Positions 1-5,765 of a stretch of DNA of 13,245 nucleotides are shown one piece after another; position 1 is the stretch's first letter; each line of letters starts with the position of its first letter. The notes below the pieces were generated by a model. The model had not been told where the DNA came from, made no database searches, and was given only the letters and a program-made list of their open reading frames with translations. The position numbers were made by a program, and so were the translations under genes. Location of the stretch: positions 1 to 13,245 of the forward strand of contig JAGGZZ010000046.1 in NCBI GenBank assembly GCA_021161765.1. The letters run 5' to 3'. The DNA comes from Candidatus Methanophagales archaeon (lineage in GTDB: Archaea; Halobacteriota; Syntropharchaeia; Alkanophagales; Methanospirareceae).

Positions 1-404
1 ACATACGGGAGTTGAATGACAGCGAAGGAGTAACGATTGTGTTGACCACGCATCACATGGAAGAAGCGGATTATCTTTGTGCACGTGTAGGGATTATGGA
101 CAGGGGGAAGATAATTGCTCTTGACACACTGAAAAACCTGAAGGATTTAATAGGTTCGGATTTGGTGAGTTTGGAAATGGATGCCTCTTCTAACGTGGAA
201 GTTTTCAAAAAGCTTGATTTTGTTAACGACTTTAGAAAATACGATGATTTTGTTACGTTGAAGATGGAAAGGGGCGACTTGAGAATACCTGCGATAATGG
301 AGGTTGCGAAGAGAGAGGGCATAGAGATAAAATCGGTGAATTTGAGGAAGCCGAGCCTTGAGGATGTGTTCTTGCATTTCACGGGGAGGAGGATAAGGGA
401 GTAA
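1..404 (+). CDS. ABC-2 type transporter ATP-binding protein, C-terminal part (gene cut by window edge)
   Basis: The reading frame is open from base 3 to the TAA at 402-404, so the 5' part of the gene lies outside the window. The visible start has beta-strand residues VTIVLTTH followed by HHMEEADYLC, which is the H-switch histidine region of ABC ATPases. After 'DRGKIIALDT' comes a C-terminal regulatory extension of the kind annotated as DUF4162 in drug and polysaccharide exporter ATPases, ending in the typical PSLEDVFLHFTGRRIRE. Walker A, Walker B and the signature motif are outside the window. The protein should supply energy to an ABC-2 exporter at the membrane. Its natural partner is the permease at 1135-1917, but an opposite-strand gene lies between them. 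The internal TTG at 12 is not a real start. The substrate cannot be told from sequence. Confidence 0.9.
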   Translation, partial: IRELNDSEGVTIVLTTHHMEEADYLCARVGIMDRGKIIALDTLKNLKDLIGSDLVSLEMDASSNVEVFKKLDFVNDFRKYDDFVTLKMERGDLRIPAIMEVAKREGIEIKSVNLRKPSLEDVFLHFTGRRIRE

Positions 405-426
405 ATTTCCCGATATTCATCGTGTA

Positions 427-963
427 TCAACCCGAAATGTTCTGTTTTTCAATTTGAGCATTCTTAAAGAAGGCATGAACTATTTTTAGTTCTACGTTTT
501 TCATTACCACACTGAAAAAGTGAAGCCTCTCTTTGTAATTTCCTCTATATTTATCTATGTGGGTATGAAGTGTTCCTATATTAATGAAAATGCCAAGCGG
601 ATACTCTAATTCTTTAAACATAACGTCTAACTTATAAAAATCCTCTCCTGCTTTCTTTAATGTTGCGTTCTTCTTGAATGCAAATACAACAAAGTTGTTT
701 TTAGATGTATTGGCCAATCCACTGATTTCTGTAGGTATATGCACTATAAGATCTGGTCGTTGTCCAGTTCCGTGTTCATTCAGTCTCTTTTGATATTCCT
801 CTTCGAGGATTGCATCATCTGGAAATATTCCCTTATTATCCATAACCTCATACATAGCACAGGCAAATCGACCTTGATATCCTCTCTCTGTTTTAAAGAA
901 ACGTGGATTGTTCACTTTCTTCAATGCTTCAATTATAATCTCAATTACAGCATTTGTGTCCAT
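427..963 (-). CDS. PD-(D/E)XK nuclease-like protein with altered catalytic motif, 178 aa
   Basis: I do not recognise a named family. The pattern fits a PD-(D/E)XK fold: a helical N-terminus, RPD at residues 69-71 (candidate first catalytic Asp, D71), then strand NNFVVFAFKK where A95-x-K97 sits in the place of the usual E/D-x-K. This is followed by a helix (DFYKLD, 108-113) and a strand, YPLGIFINIG. The expected Glu is therefore Ala, codon GCA at 679-681, one base from GAA. The protein may be catalytically dead, or may use another acidic residue. The start ATG at 963 is supported by gagaggt about 6 bases upstream. Sampled lines are about 27-35% GC, against about 50% in the neighbouring permease. 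The gene sits between two ABC transporter genes on the opposite strand, which suggests late insertion. Existence of the gene is fairly secure; the fold is inference. Confidence 0.7.
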   Translation of the reverse strand: MDTNAVIEIIIEALKKVNNPRFFKTERGYQGRFACAMYEVMDNKGIFPDDAILEEEYQKRLNEHGTGQRPDLIVHIPTEISGLANTSKNNFVVFAFKKNATLKKAGEDFYKLDVMFKELEYPLGIFINIGTLHTHIDKYRGNYKERLHFFSVVMKNVELKIVHAFFKNAQIEKQNISG

Positions 964-1134
964 TATACTACCTCTCTTTTTCTCCCCGTCTGCGCCACAC
1001 TCAGACTGAAAGTCCGAGTATCCGTTTGAGACTTATTCTTTTTTTGATGAACCCCAGAAAGTTGCAAATTGTATTAACGATATATAAAAGCTTTTCGATT
1101 CAGTTAATAAAATAAGTAGTAAGGGATAAAGAAA
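964..1134. other. Divergent intergenic region with an imperfect hairpin
   Basis: This 171-base gap lies between the divergently transcribed nuclease-like gene and the ABC permease. It holds a hairpin at 999-1019: actcagact, loop gaa, agtccgagt, with 8 of 9 pairs and one a-c mismatch. A run of seven T's follows after about 20 bases on the plus strand. The hairpin lies in the likely leader of the minus-strand gene. It could be a leader structure, a plus-strand terminator or a remnant of whatever brought in the gene. The permease promoter is listed separately. Confidence 0.35.
1081..1090 (+). promoter_or_regulatory. Archaeal TATA box for the ABC permease
   Basis: The sequence tatataaaag closely matches the archaeal TATA consensus. 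It lies 45-54 bases before the permease ATG, which would put a transcription start about 25 bases downstream, near 1112-1115, and give a short leader. Its presence suggests the permease is transcribed on its own, consistent with the operon having been split by the 427-963 gene. This is inferred from position and sequence only. Confidence 0.45.
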
Positions 1135-1917
1135 ATGACAATAAGCTGGCAGGCAATCTACGTGCTGTGGCTCAGAGAGATGAAAGGGATGTGGAGAACA
1201 AAGAGCAGGGTTGTTGGTGCATTAGGGATGCCGGTATTCTTCCTCGCATTTCTGGGCTTAGGTTTTGGGCACGCATCCATCCCGGGAATACCGGCGGGTA
1301 TAAACTATATCGAGTTTCTCACACCCGGGATAATAGGAATGACCATACTTTTCAGTTCGATGTTCGCAGGCATTTCCGTTCTCTGGGATAAGGAGTTTGG
1401 ATTTCTCAAGGAGGTGATGGTGGCACCGGTATCGAGACTTTCCATCGTCCTGGGCAGGATAGCAGGAGGCAGTACCGTTTCCGTAATGCAGGGTATTTTA
1501 ATCTTAGCGTTAAGCACGTTGCCTTTGCTGGGCTTTAAAATCACCGGTCTGATTCCCGTTATCCTCGCGGTGGGGTTCATGTGTTTAATTTCAGTTACTT
1601 TTATCGGGTTGGGCTTGATCTTCGCTTCGCGGATGCGCGACATGCAGGGTTTTTCATTGATAGTAAACTTCGTTATGTTCCCTATCTTTTTACTCTCCGG
1701 TGCTTTGTTCCCGGTAAAAGCATTGCCCTCCTGGCTGGTTCCGGTTTGTTATGCTAATCCGTTAACGTATGGCGTGGATGGTTTAAGAGGTGTTTTACTC
1801 GGTGCAGGAGCTTCAGGATTTTCCGTATTGCTCGATTTTTTTGTGGTTTTCGCAGTTTCTATTGGAATGGTGTGCGTAGGTTCTTATTTATTCGAGAGCA
1901 CGGAGGTGGAAAGATGA
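1135..1917 (+). CDS. ABC-2 type transporter permease, 260 aa
   Basis: This integral membrane protein has about six hydrophobic segments, roughly residues 27-46, 62-84, 108-131, 138-163, 172-194 and 226-251. A short basic N-terminal amphipathic stretch (LWLREMKGMWRTKS) is typical of ABC-2 exporters of the DrrB/NodJ type. The loop EFGFLKEVMVAPVSR at 87-101 is the characteristic conserved loop of the family, and ANPLTYGVDGLRG near 207-219 is the usual C-terminal signature. The length is normal for the family. The ATG at 1135 has only a weak ribosome site (agggataaag). The protein should form the membrane channel with the ATPase ending at 404 and export a lipid, drug or polysaccharide-like substrate. 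The cargo is unknown. Confidence 0.93.
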   Translation: MTISWQAIYVLWLREMKGMWRTKSRVVGALGMPVFFLAFLGLGFGHASIPGIPAGINYIEFLTPGIIGMTILFSSMFAGISVLWDKEFGFLKEVMVAPVSRLSIVLGRIAGGSTVSVMQGILILALSTLPLLGFKITGLIPVILAVGFMCLISVTFIGLGLIFASRMRDMQGFSLIVNFVMFPIFLLSGALFPVKALPSWLVPVCYANPLTYGVDGLRGVLLGAGASGFSVLLDFFVVFAVSIGMVCVGSYLFESTEVER

Positions 1918-1933
1918 GCCTATTTGTTAAATT

Positions 1934-2054
1934 CCACCGCAGAGCACACAGAAGATAGCGGTTTAGCGGTTTAGCGGTTTAGAGGTTTGGATATTTAGCT
2001 AACGAACTGAACCGCTAATAAACAAAGCCTCTAATTTCGCACTCTCCGCGGTGA
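1934..2054. repeat. Intergenic repeat: tagcggtt octamer array flanked by an imperfect inverted repeat
   Basis: Four head-to-tail octamers run from 1956 to 1987: three copies of tagcggtt and a fourth reading tagaggtt. An inverted copy, aaccgcta, lies at 2010-2017, so the array can fold back on itself. Outer arms caccgcagag (about 1935-1944) and ctccgcggtg (about 2044-2053) are complementary with one mismatch. The outer arm resembles 'ccgcagagcacrcagag' elements that I recall from intergenic DNA of many unrelated genomes. The element fills the space between the convergent permease and cobT genes, where it could act as a two-way terminator. That role is inference. Confidence 0.6.
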
Positions 2055-2092
2055 TAAATCGGTTGATTTTTAGACTGTGCGTGCCCTTTTCC

Positions 2093-3166
2093 TCACTCAG
2101 AACTTTTCTCTGAAACACCTGCTTCTTCAAATGTAGCCATCTCACGCAGTACATTACATGACGCATCCACGAGGCTTATTCCCAATGCTGCTCCCGTGCC
2201 TTCCCCAAGCCGCATATTCAGATTGAATAACGGTTCGAGTCCGATGTAATCCAAAATAGCTTGATGACCTGACTCAACGGATAGATGCGATGCAATGAGA
2301 TAATCCTTTAACTTCGGACTGATTTCGTATGCGATAAGTGCTGCGGCACCCGAAATGAAACCATCAACGACAACGGGAATTCGGTGGGATGCCGCAGCGA
2401 GCATCACGCCTGCCATGCCGCCTATCTCAAACCCGCCTAATTTCGCTAATATGTCTATTGCGTCATCTCTATCGGGTTTATTAACCTCTAAAGCATTTTT
2501 TATCGTCTCCACCTTTATCTTTAACCCCGCGTCATCCAGACCCGTTCCACGCCCGGTTACGAGTTCAACCGGCTTGTCTGTGATGAACGCGGCAATAGCA
2601 CTACTGGCTGCTGTATTTCCTATTCCCATGTCACCCACACCCACGATGTCCACGCCGCGCGCTATCTCATTCTCCAGAACGTCTATTCCCGCTTCTATTG
2701 TCCTTTTCGCATCGTCATAACTCATTGCCGCGCCTTTTGCCATGTTGGCGGTGCCATAACCGATTTTCTTGTCTATGAACCCTCCTGCGTGCTCTTGCGC
2801 GAGTTCAATATCCGCCGCCACGCCCATGTCCACGACCACAACCCGCCCACCGGCATGTCTTGCAAGCACGTTTATTCCCGCACCGCCGCTTAAGAAGTTA
2901 TAAACCATTTGCAGTGTTACATCTTTAGGATATGCGCTCACGCCTTCGTCTACAATGCCATGGTCACCCGCCATTGTTATTATTACCTTGTCGTTTATCT
3001 GGGGCATGTAATTCCCGGTAATGCCGGCGATTTTCACCGAAATGTCTTCCAGAACGCCCAGACTGCCCAGCGGTTTCGTGAGCATATCTTGCCGTGCCCT
3101 TGCGGATTCCATTGCTGTTTCGTCTAACGGTTCAATCTTCCCTATGGTTTCTTCTATCCTGTTCAT
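2093..3166 (-). CDS. cobT: Nicotinate-nucleotide--dimethylbenzimidazole phosphoribosyltransferase CobT (bacterial type), 357 aa
   Basis: CobT transfers the phosphoribosyl group of nicotinate mononucleotide to a benzimidazole base, giving the alpha-ribazole phosphate that becomes the lower ligand of cobalamin. Landmarks are KPLGSLG (31-37), AGDHG (66-70), EGVSAYPKDVTLQM (74-87), GVGDMGIGNTAASS (176-189), LAKLGGFEIGGMAGVML (240-256), SHLSVESGH (293-301) and MRLGEGTGAALG (318-329). E322 in the last motif matches the catalytic Glu317 of Salmonella CobT. The usual GE-(M/L)-G motif is GDMG here, with Asp179 for Glu. The whole protein follows the bacterial CobT pattern, not the different archaeal form seen in methanogens such as Methanocaldococcus, which suggests transfer. 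It is downstream of cobS and cobY, separated by a 150-base repeat-bearing gap. The ATG at 3166 has only a weak ribosome site. Confidence 0.96.
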   Translation of the reverse strand: MNRIEETIGKIEPLDETAMESARARQDMLTKPLGSLGVLEDISVKIAGITGNYMPQINDKVIITMAGDHGIVDEGVSAYPKDVTLQMVYNFLSGGAGINVLARHAGGRVVVVDMGVAADIELAQEHAGGFIDKKIGYGTANMAKGAAMSYDDAKRTIEAGIDVLENEIARGVDIVGVGDMGIGNTAASSAIAAFITDKPVELVTGRGTGLDDAGLKIKVETIKNALEVNKPDRDDAIDILAKLGGFEIGGMAGVMLAAASHRIPVVVDGFISGAAALIAYEISPKLKDYLIASHLSVESGHQAILDYIGLEPLFNLNMRLGEGTGAALGISLVDASCNVLREMATFEEAGVSEKSSE

Positions 3167-3187
3167 CTTCTTTGTTGTATTGTTGTA

Positions 3188-3206
3188 TAATACTAAAGTA
3201 TAACTT
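3188..3206 (-). promoter_or_regulatory. Possible TATA region upstream of cobT
   Basis: On the minus strand the stretch reads gaagttatactttagtattatac, with two TATA-like words (ttatac and attatac) about 22-40 bases before the cobT ATG. One of them may serve as a TATA box, which would give a short leader. Neither matches the archaeal consensus well, so this is only a candidate. Confidence 0.25.
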
Positions 3207-3218
3207 CCTTCTATTTAA

Positions 3219-3310
3219 GACACTGATTTACACTGATTTACGCGGACTTATTTAAGTTTGACATAAATGTTGATTTTTATCATCTGTGTTAATCTGCGTT
3301 AATCTGTGTC
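3219..3310. repeat. Intergenic inverted repeat built of tandem 10-mers
   Basis: The left arm at 3219-3246 contains two exact copies of cactgattta (3221-3230 and 3231-3240) followed by cgcgga. The right arm at 3283-3310 contains gtgttaatct and gcgttaatct, then gtgtc. The reverse complement of the right arm matches the left arm at 21 of 28 positions. A 36-base AT-rich spacer lies between them. The words resemble a 'cactgatttacgcggatta'-type repeat I recall from intergenic DNA of many bacteria and archaea. It lies between the end of cobY and the start of cobT and could form a long hairpin in a cobY-cobT transcript. Confidence 0.65.
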
Positions 3311-3316
3311 AATAAT

Positions 3317-3955
3317 TTATTTTCTTGCATCGCCCGTCACCTTTGCCTTCACTATTTCTAAATCAAAAGGAGTATTTATATTTATTGCGAGCAGCGGGTC
3401 ATTGAACACAAGAGGTAAATCCTTTCTCCCCCTGGTAACGATGTTCAAGCCAACTGCAACTAATTTCCGCCCGTCATGTTCAAATACATACGAGGGAACC
3501 ACATAAGGGGGGATTATATCCTGCGGAACTGCGCCTGTAATACTGGTGCTAGTACGGGTACTATTGCCTCTGCCAAAGTCATTGTGACTGTAAAAATCAA
3601 TAATTGCATTGATGTGCGCGGGTTTCAGGAAAGCGATGTCGCATGCGACGGATACAAATTCCGGGTAACGTGCAAGCAAATATCGTAAATCCGCATGGTA
3701 TCCTTTTCCGGGTGTTTCTAATAGCTCATAATCCTGTGATTTGCAATACTCCGCTGTTTTCGGTGTGCTTTTCGATATAGCTACAAGGAATCCTTCTGCC
3801 TTTGAGTCTCGTACGTTTTCTACCACTGAATCTATTAGCCGTTTCGGGGTTTCGCTTCTACTTCCACTTCGGTCTATCTTTATCTTTATAAGTGCCTTTT
3901 CTTTTCTTTCTCCTAATCTGCTGCTCTTCCCGCCTGCGAGGATTATCGCTATCAT
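3317..3955 (-). CDS. cobY: GTP:adenosylcobinamide-phosphate guanylyltransferase CobY, 212 aa
   Basis: CobY converts adenosylcobinamide phosphate plus GTP to adenosylcobinamide-GDP. It is the archaeal replacement for the guanylyltransferase half of bacterial CobU. From the ATG at 3955 the protein opens MIAIILAGGKSSRLGERKEK, the nucleotidyltransferase fold signature (LAGGKSSRLG at 6-15). Later come TPGKGYHADLRYLL (about 81-94), VACD (103-106, the metal-binding acidic site) and NINTPFDL (192-199). A longer frame begins at TTG 4012, but its 19 extra residues are encoded by an intergenic hairpin repeat. The 3955 start matches the usual length of about 200 residues. The assignment rests on motif pattern and on its place beside cobS and cobT. 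A related MobA-like nucleotidyltransferase is the main alternative. Confidence 0.88.
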   Translation of the reverse strand: MIAIILAGGKSSRLGERKEKALIKIKIDRSGSRSETPKRLIDSVVENVRDSKAEGFLVAISKSTPKTAEYCKSQDYELLETPGKGYHADLRYLLARYPEFVSVACDIAFLKPAHINAIIDFYSHNDFGRGNSTRTSTSITGAVPQDIIPPYVVPSYVFEHDGRKLVAVGLNIVTRGRKDLPLVFNDPLLAININTPFDLEIVKAKVTGDARK

Positions 3956-3998
3956 TAAAACTTTCTTTACAAAAGAAAAGTTTATCAAGGAAAACATA

Positions 3999-4014
3999 GT
4001 TTTGCTTCGCAAAA
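3999..4014 (-). repeat. 16-base palindromic hairpin repeat, copy A
   Basis: Read on the minus strand this is ttttgcgaagcaaaac, a hairpin with stem ttttgc/gcaaaa and a gaa loop. It lies in the 116-base gap between cobS and cobY. The same 16 bases occur at 5667-5682 on the plus strand. An out-of-gene extension of cobY begins exactly in this palindrome. It may be an RNA processing or attenuation hairpin, or a mobile short repeat. Confidence 0.6.
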
Positions 4015-4071
4015 AACTTTACCGAGACAAGAAAAGCTACAAAGAGTTTGATAAAATTAGAGCGGTCTTGG

Positions 4072-4863
4072 CTATACGATAATGATTGCCCATACAAGCA
4101 GAGTCGTACATCTTGCGAGTTCGTTTGATGCCCCTATTACGTCCCCGCTTACGCCCACATCGCCGAAATTGCTTTTCGCAATGCGAGAAACGAATAGCGC
4201 GACTGCGATGCCCGTAAACACGATAAAGAAACGCAAGGAAAACGCAGTGAAGATTAAAGAGATAAGTATAGCAGATATGAGCGTCACCACGTACCCGTAT
4301 TTTGAAAACGAGCGAATAAACAAAGCACCCATACCCCTCCCTGCACCTTCTTTTGATTTCCCGGATATCATACAGGTGTTCATGCTTATCTTTGCCGAAA
4401 CTTCTGCAATTACGAATACCGAAGTGAAATGATAAAATGAGCGTAAATCAAAGCTGTGTGCTGGAGCTGTTTTTGCTAATCCCGCACACACGGTTTCGAT
4501 GGCGAAAAGGCTTAATAGGATAATAAAAACAGTGGCAAACAATCCCGCTATTCCTATTTTCTCGTCTTTCATCGCTCTTCTCTTGTCTTCCTCAGTTCCT
4601 CCTGCCATTACGCCATCGAAGAAATCCGCTAAACCGTCCAGATGCATCAAACCCGTGACAAGGTAAATAGCGAGCAGAACGAGCAAAGCGGCAATCTCGG
4701 GTGCTGAACCCGTGCATTCAAAAATGACAAAGGCTACCGCGGCGACGACCAAACCGATTAATAATGCGACGAAAGGGAAGAGATACGTCCTAACTGCTAC
4801 TTCTTCTATTCTCACGTCTTTTCTTACCGGTATTTGCGTCAGGAAACTGATTATGTCAAGCAT
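4072..4863 (-). CDS. cobS: Adenosylcobinamide-GDP ribazoletransferase (cobalamin synthase) CobS, 263 aa
   Basis: CobS is the integral membrane enzyme that joins adenosylcobinamide-GDP to alpha-ribazole or its phosphate to complete the cobalamin nucleotide loop. The N-terminus MLDIISFLTQIPV is typical. HLDGLADFFDG at 74-84 is the family's acidic signature, followed by MKDEKIGIAG at 98-107 and GVSGDVIGASNELAR at 237-251 near the C-terminus. Several hydrophobic segments (about 27-49, 56-73, 106-128, 143-158, 190-209, 211-226 and 253-263) give the expected polytopic membrane protein. The length is normal. The ATG at 4863 lies three bases after the stop of the nitroreductase gene, so the two are probably co-transcribed and translationally coupled. 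CobY follows after 116 bases. Confidence 0.96.
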   Translation of the reverse strand: MLDIISFLTQIPVRKDVRIEEVAVRTYLFPFVALLIGLVVAAVAFVIFECTGSAPEIAALLVLLAIYLVTGLMHLDGLADFFDGVMAGGTEEDKRRAMKDEKIGIAGLFATVFIILLSLFAIETVCAGLAKTAPAHSFDLRSFYHFTSVFVIAEVSAKISMNTCMISGKSKEGAGRGMGALFIRSFSKYGYVVTLISAILISLIFTAFSLRFFIVFTGIAVALFVSRIAKSNFGDVGVSGDVIGASNELARCTTLLVWAIIIV

Positions 4864-4866
4864 TGT

Positions 4867-5613
4867 TTATCTTTTTCTCTCAACGGGCATTATATATAGC
4901 GGATTTTCTTGCTCTCCTGCATTCACGAGTTCTTTTACTCGGTCGTCCATAAATGCGCCTATGACTACCGTTCCGATGTCTAATGAAACAGCCTGCAAAT
5001 AAACGTTTTGTGCTGCGTGCCCTGCTTCTATATGCACGTATCTAATTCCTCGTTCCCCGTATTTCCTCGTTGTTCGTTCATAAACCGCGGTAAATACGAT
5101 GTCTATCGCAGCATCGCTTACGCATTCCTGTCCGACAGCTGCATCGGCAAGTTCCGCCCGGATGTCGTCTTCCTTAACTTTTTCCAGTTCGTGTTCTTCC
5201 TGGCTGTACTTATAAACGCCTTTGTCAATGCCTTCTACGTCTCCCACAACTACGTATAGCTCAAGGGGATATAGCGCACCGGCAGAGGGTGCCGTTCTTC
5301 CTCCCCAGGGTGCGGTGATACCCTGAGCAGCCCACAGTAGCTGCGATACCTCATCGAGGGTTAAGTTCTCGCCTGAATAATCTCTTATTGACCTTCTTTT
5401 CGATAATGCCGCCTCTACTGATGTGTTACCCGTATAACCTGGTTCAGGAAGTTTTATCCTTTCTCCTACTTCTGTTTTTTGCATAGGAATTTTGTTTTTG
5501 TACTCTTCGAGCTCTGCGGGTTTGTGCATAAAAAAAGGGAGGGATATTAATATTGCTATTGCCGTTACTAATACAACTGCTATTACCCATAAAATTGTGA
5601 TTTTAGTTGACAT
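4867..5613 (-). CDS. Membrane-anchored SagB/ThcOx-type nitroreductase family protein, 248 aa
   Basis: From the ATG at 5613 the protein has a short MSTK leader, one hydrophobic segment (about residues 5-29), a linker, then an FMN-dependent nitroreductase domain. SagB-type marks are RRSIRDYSG, LSQLLWAAQG-like (VSQLLWAAQG), RTAPSAGALYPLELYVVVG, GVYKYS, YGERGIRYVHIEAGHAAQNVYLQA and IGAFMDD. Known SagB/ThcOx enzymes oxidise azolines in peptide maturation, but many archaeal members stand alone and are uncharacterised. No cyclodehydratase (YcaO) or precursor peptide is seen here. The stop lies three bases before cobS, which suggests a role linked to corrinoid metabolism; nitroreductase relatives include BluB. 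A TTG start at 5679 would add 22 basic residues from repeat DNA and is unlikely. Anchor topology is uncertain; the catalytic domain may face outward. Confidence 0.88.
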   Translation of the reverse strand: MSTKITILWVIAVVLVTAIAILISLPFFMHKPAELEEYKNKIPMQKTEVGERIKLPEPGYTGNTSVEAALSKRRSIRDYSGENLTLDEVSQLLWAAQGITAPWGGRTAPSAGALYPLELYVVVGDVEGIDKGVYKYSQEEHELEKVKEDDIRAELADAAVGQECVSDAAIDIVFTAVYERTTRKYGERGIRYVHIEAGHAAQNVYLQAVSLDIGTVVIGAFMDDRVKELVNAGEQENPLYIMPVERKR

Positions 5614-5618
5614 AATCA

Positions 5619-5638
5619 GAAACCCCTTTCGGGGTTTC
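5619..5638. promoter_or_regulatory. Perfect hairpin over the ribosome site of the SagB-like gene
   Basis: gaaacccc, loop tttc, ggggtttc forms an 8-base-pair stem with a 4-base loop. On the minus strand it ends 5 bases before the ATG at 5613 and includes the only purine-rich ribosome site candidate (aagggg). If formed in RNA it would mask that site and dampen initiation. It could instead be a chance or mobile palindrome. Confidence 0.5.
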
Positions 5639-5666
5639 CGATACCTTCCCCGCTTATTACCAACTC

Positions 5667-5720
5667 TTTTGCGAAGCAAAACAATTCTTTCTTGGTAAAG
5701 CTTCTTTCTTCAGAAAGAAG
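5667..5720. repeat. 16-base palindromic repeat, copy B, with adjacent second hairpin
   Basis: ttttgcgaagcaaaac at 5667-5682 repeats copy A in the opposite orientation. Eighteen bases on, 5701-5720 is a second hairpin: cttctttct, loop tc, agaaagaag, a perfect 9-pair stem. Both lie between the uncharacterised gene ending at 5763 and the SagB-like start at 5613. They could end transcription of the upstream gene or mark processing points. A ggtaaag word occurs next to both copies A and B, which supports a shared longer repeat unit. Confidence 0.6.
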
Positions 5721-5749
5721 GTTTTGAAACGCCCTTTCCATTTTTTACA

Positions 5750-5765
5750 AAACGCTAAACCGCTA
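5750..5765 (-). repeat. Two octamers (tagcggtt, tagcgttt) overlapping a stop codon
   Basis: On the minus strand the sequence reads tagcggtt then tagcgttt, matching the octamer array at 1956-1987. The TAG of the first octamer (5763-5765) is the stop codon of the uncharacterised 277-residue gene. The repeat therefore begins exactly where that reading frame ends. Confidence 0.5.

Noticed and set aside
739..1029. Plus-strand 96-codon frame overlapping the nuclease-like gene
   Set aside because: It has no family features, and the minus-strand frame has a ribosome site and a coherent fold pattern.
1914..1958. Tiny 14-codon frame overlapping the permease stop (ATGA)
   Set aside because: It runs into the intergenic repeat and has no recognisable protein character.
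1956..1987. CRISPR-like array
   Set aside because: The units are 8 bases, head to tail, with no spacers.
3167..3316. Cobalamin riboswitch upstream of cobT
   Set aside because: No B12-box-like sequence is visible; the gap is occupied by the inverted 10-mer repeat, and this riboswitch class is not expected in archaea.
3956..4012. N-terminal extension of CobY from TTG 4012
   Set aside because: The extra 19 residues are encoded by the palindromic repeat at 3999-4014, and the nucleotidyltransferase signature begins right after the ATG at 3955.
4867..5613. SagB-like protein as part of a thiazole/oxazole-modified peptide cluster
   Set aside because: There is no YcaO cyclodehydratase, precursor peptide or SagC-like gene in the window; the neighbours are cobalamin genes.
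5614..5679. N-terminal extension of the SagB-like protein from TTG 5679
   Set aside because: The 22 added residues are basic, encoded by two hairpins, and would precede the membrane anchor without family support.
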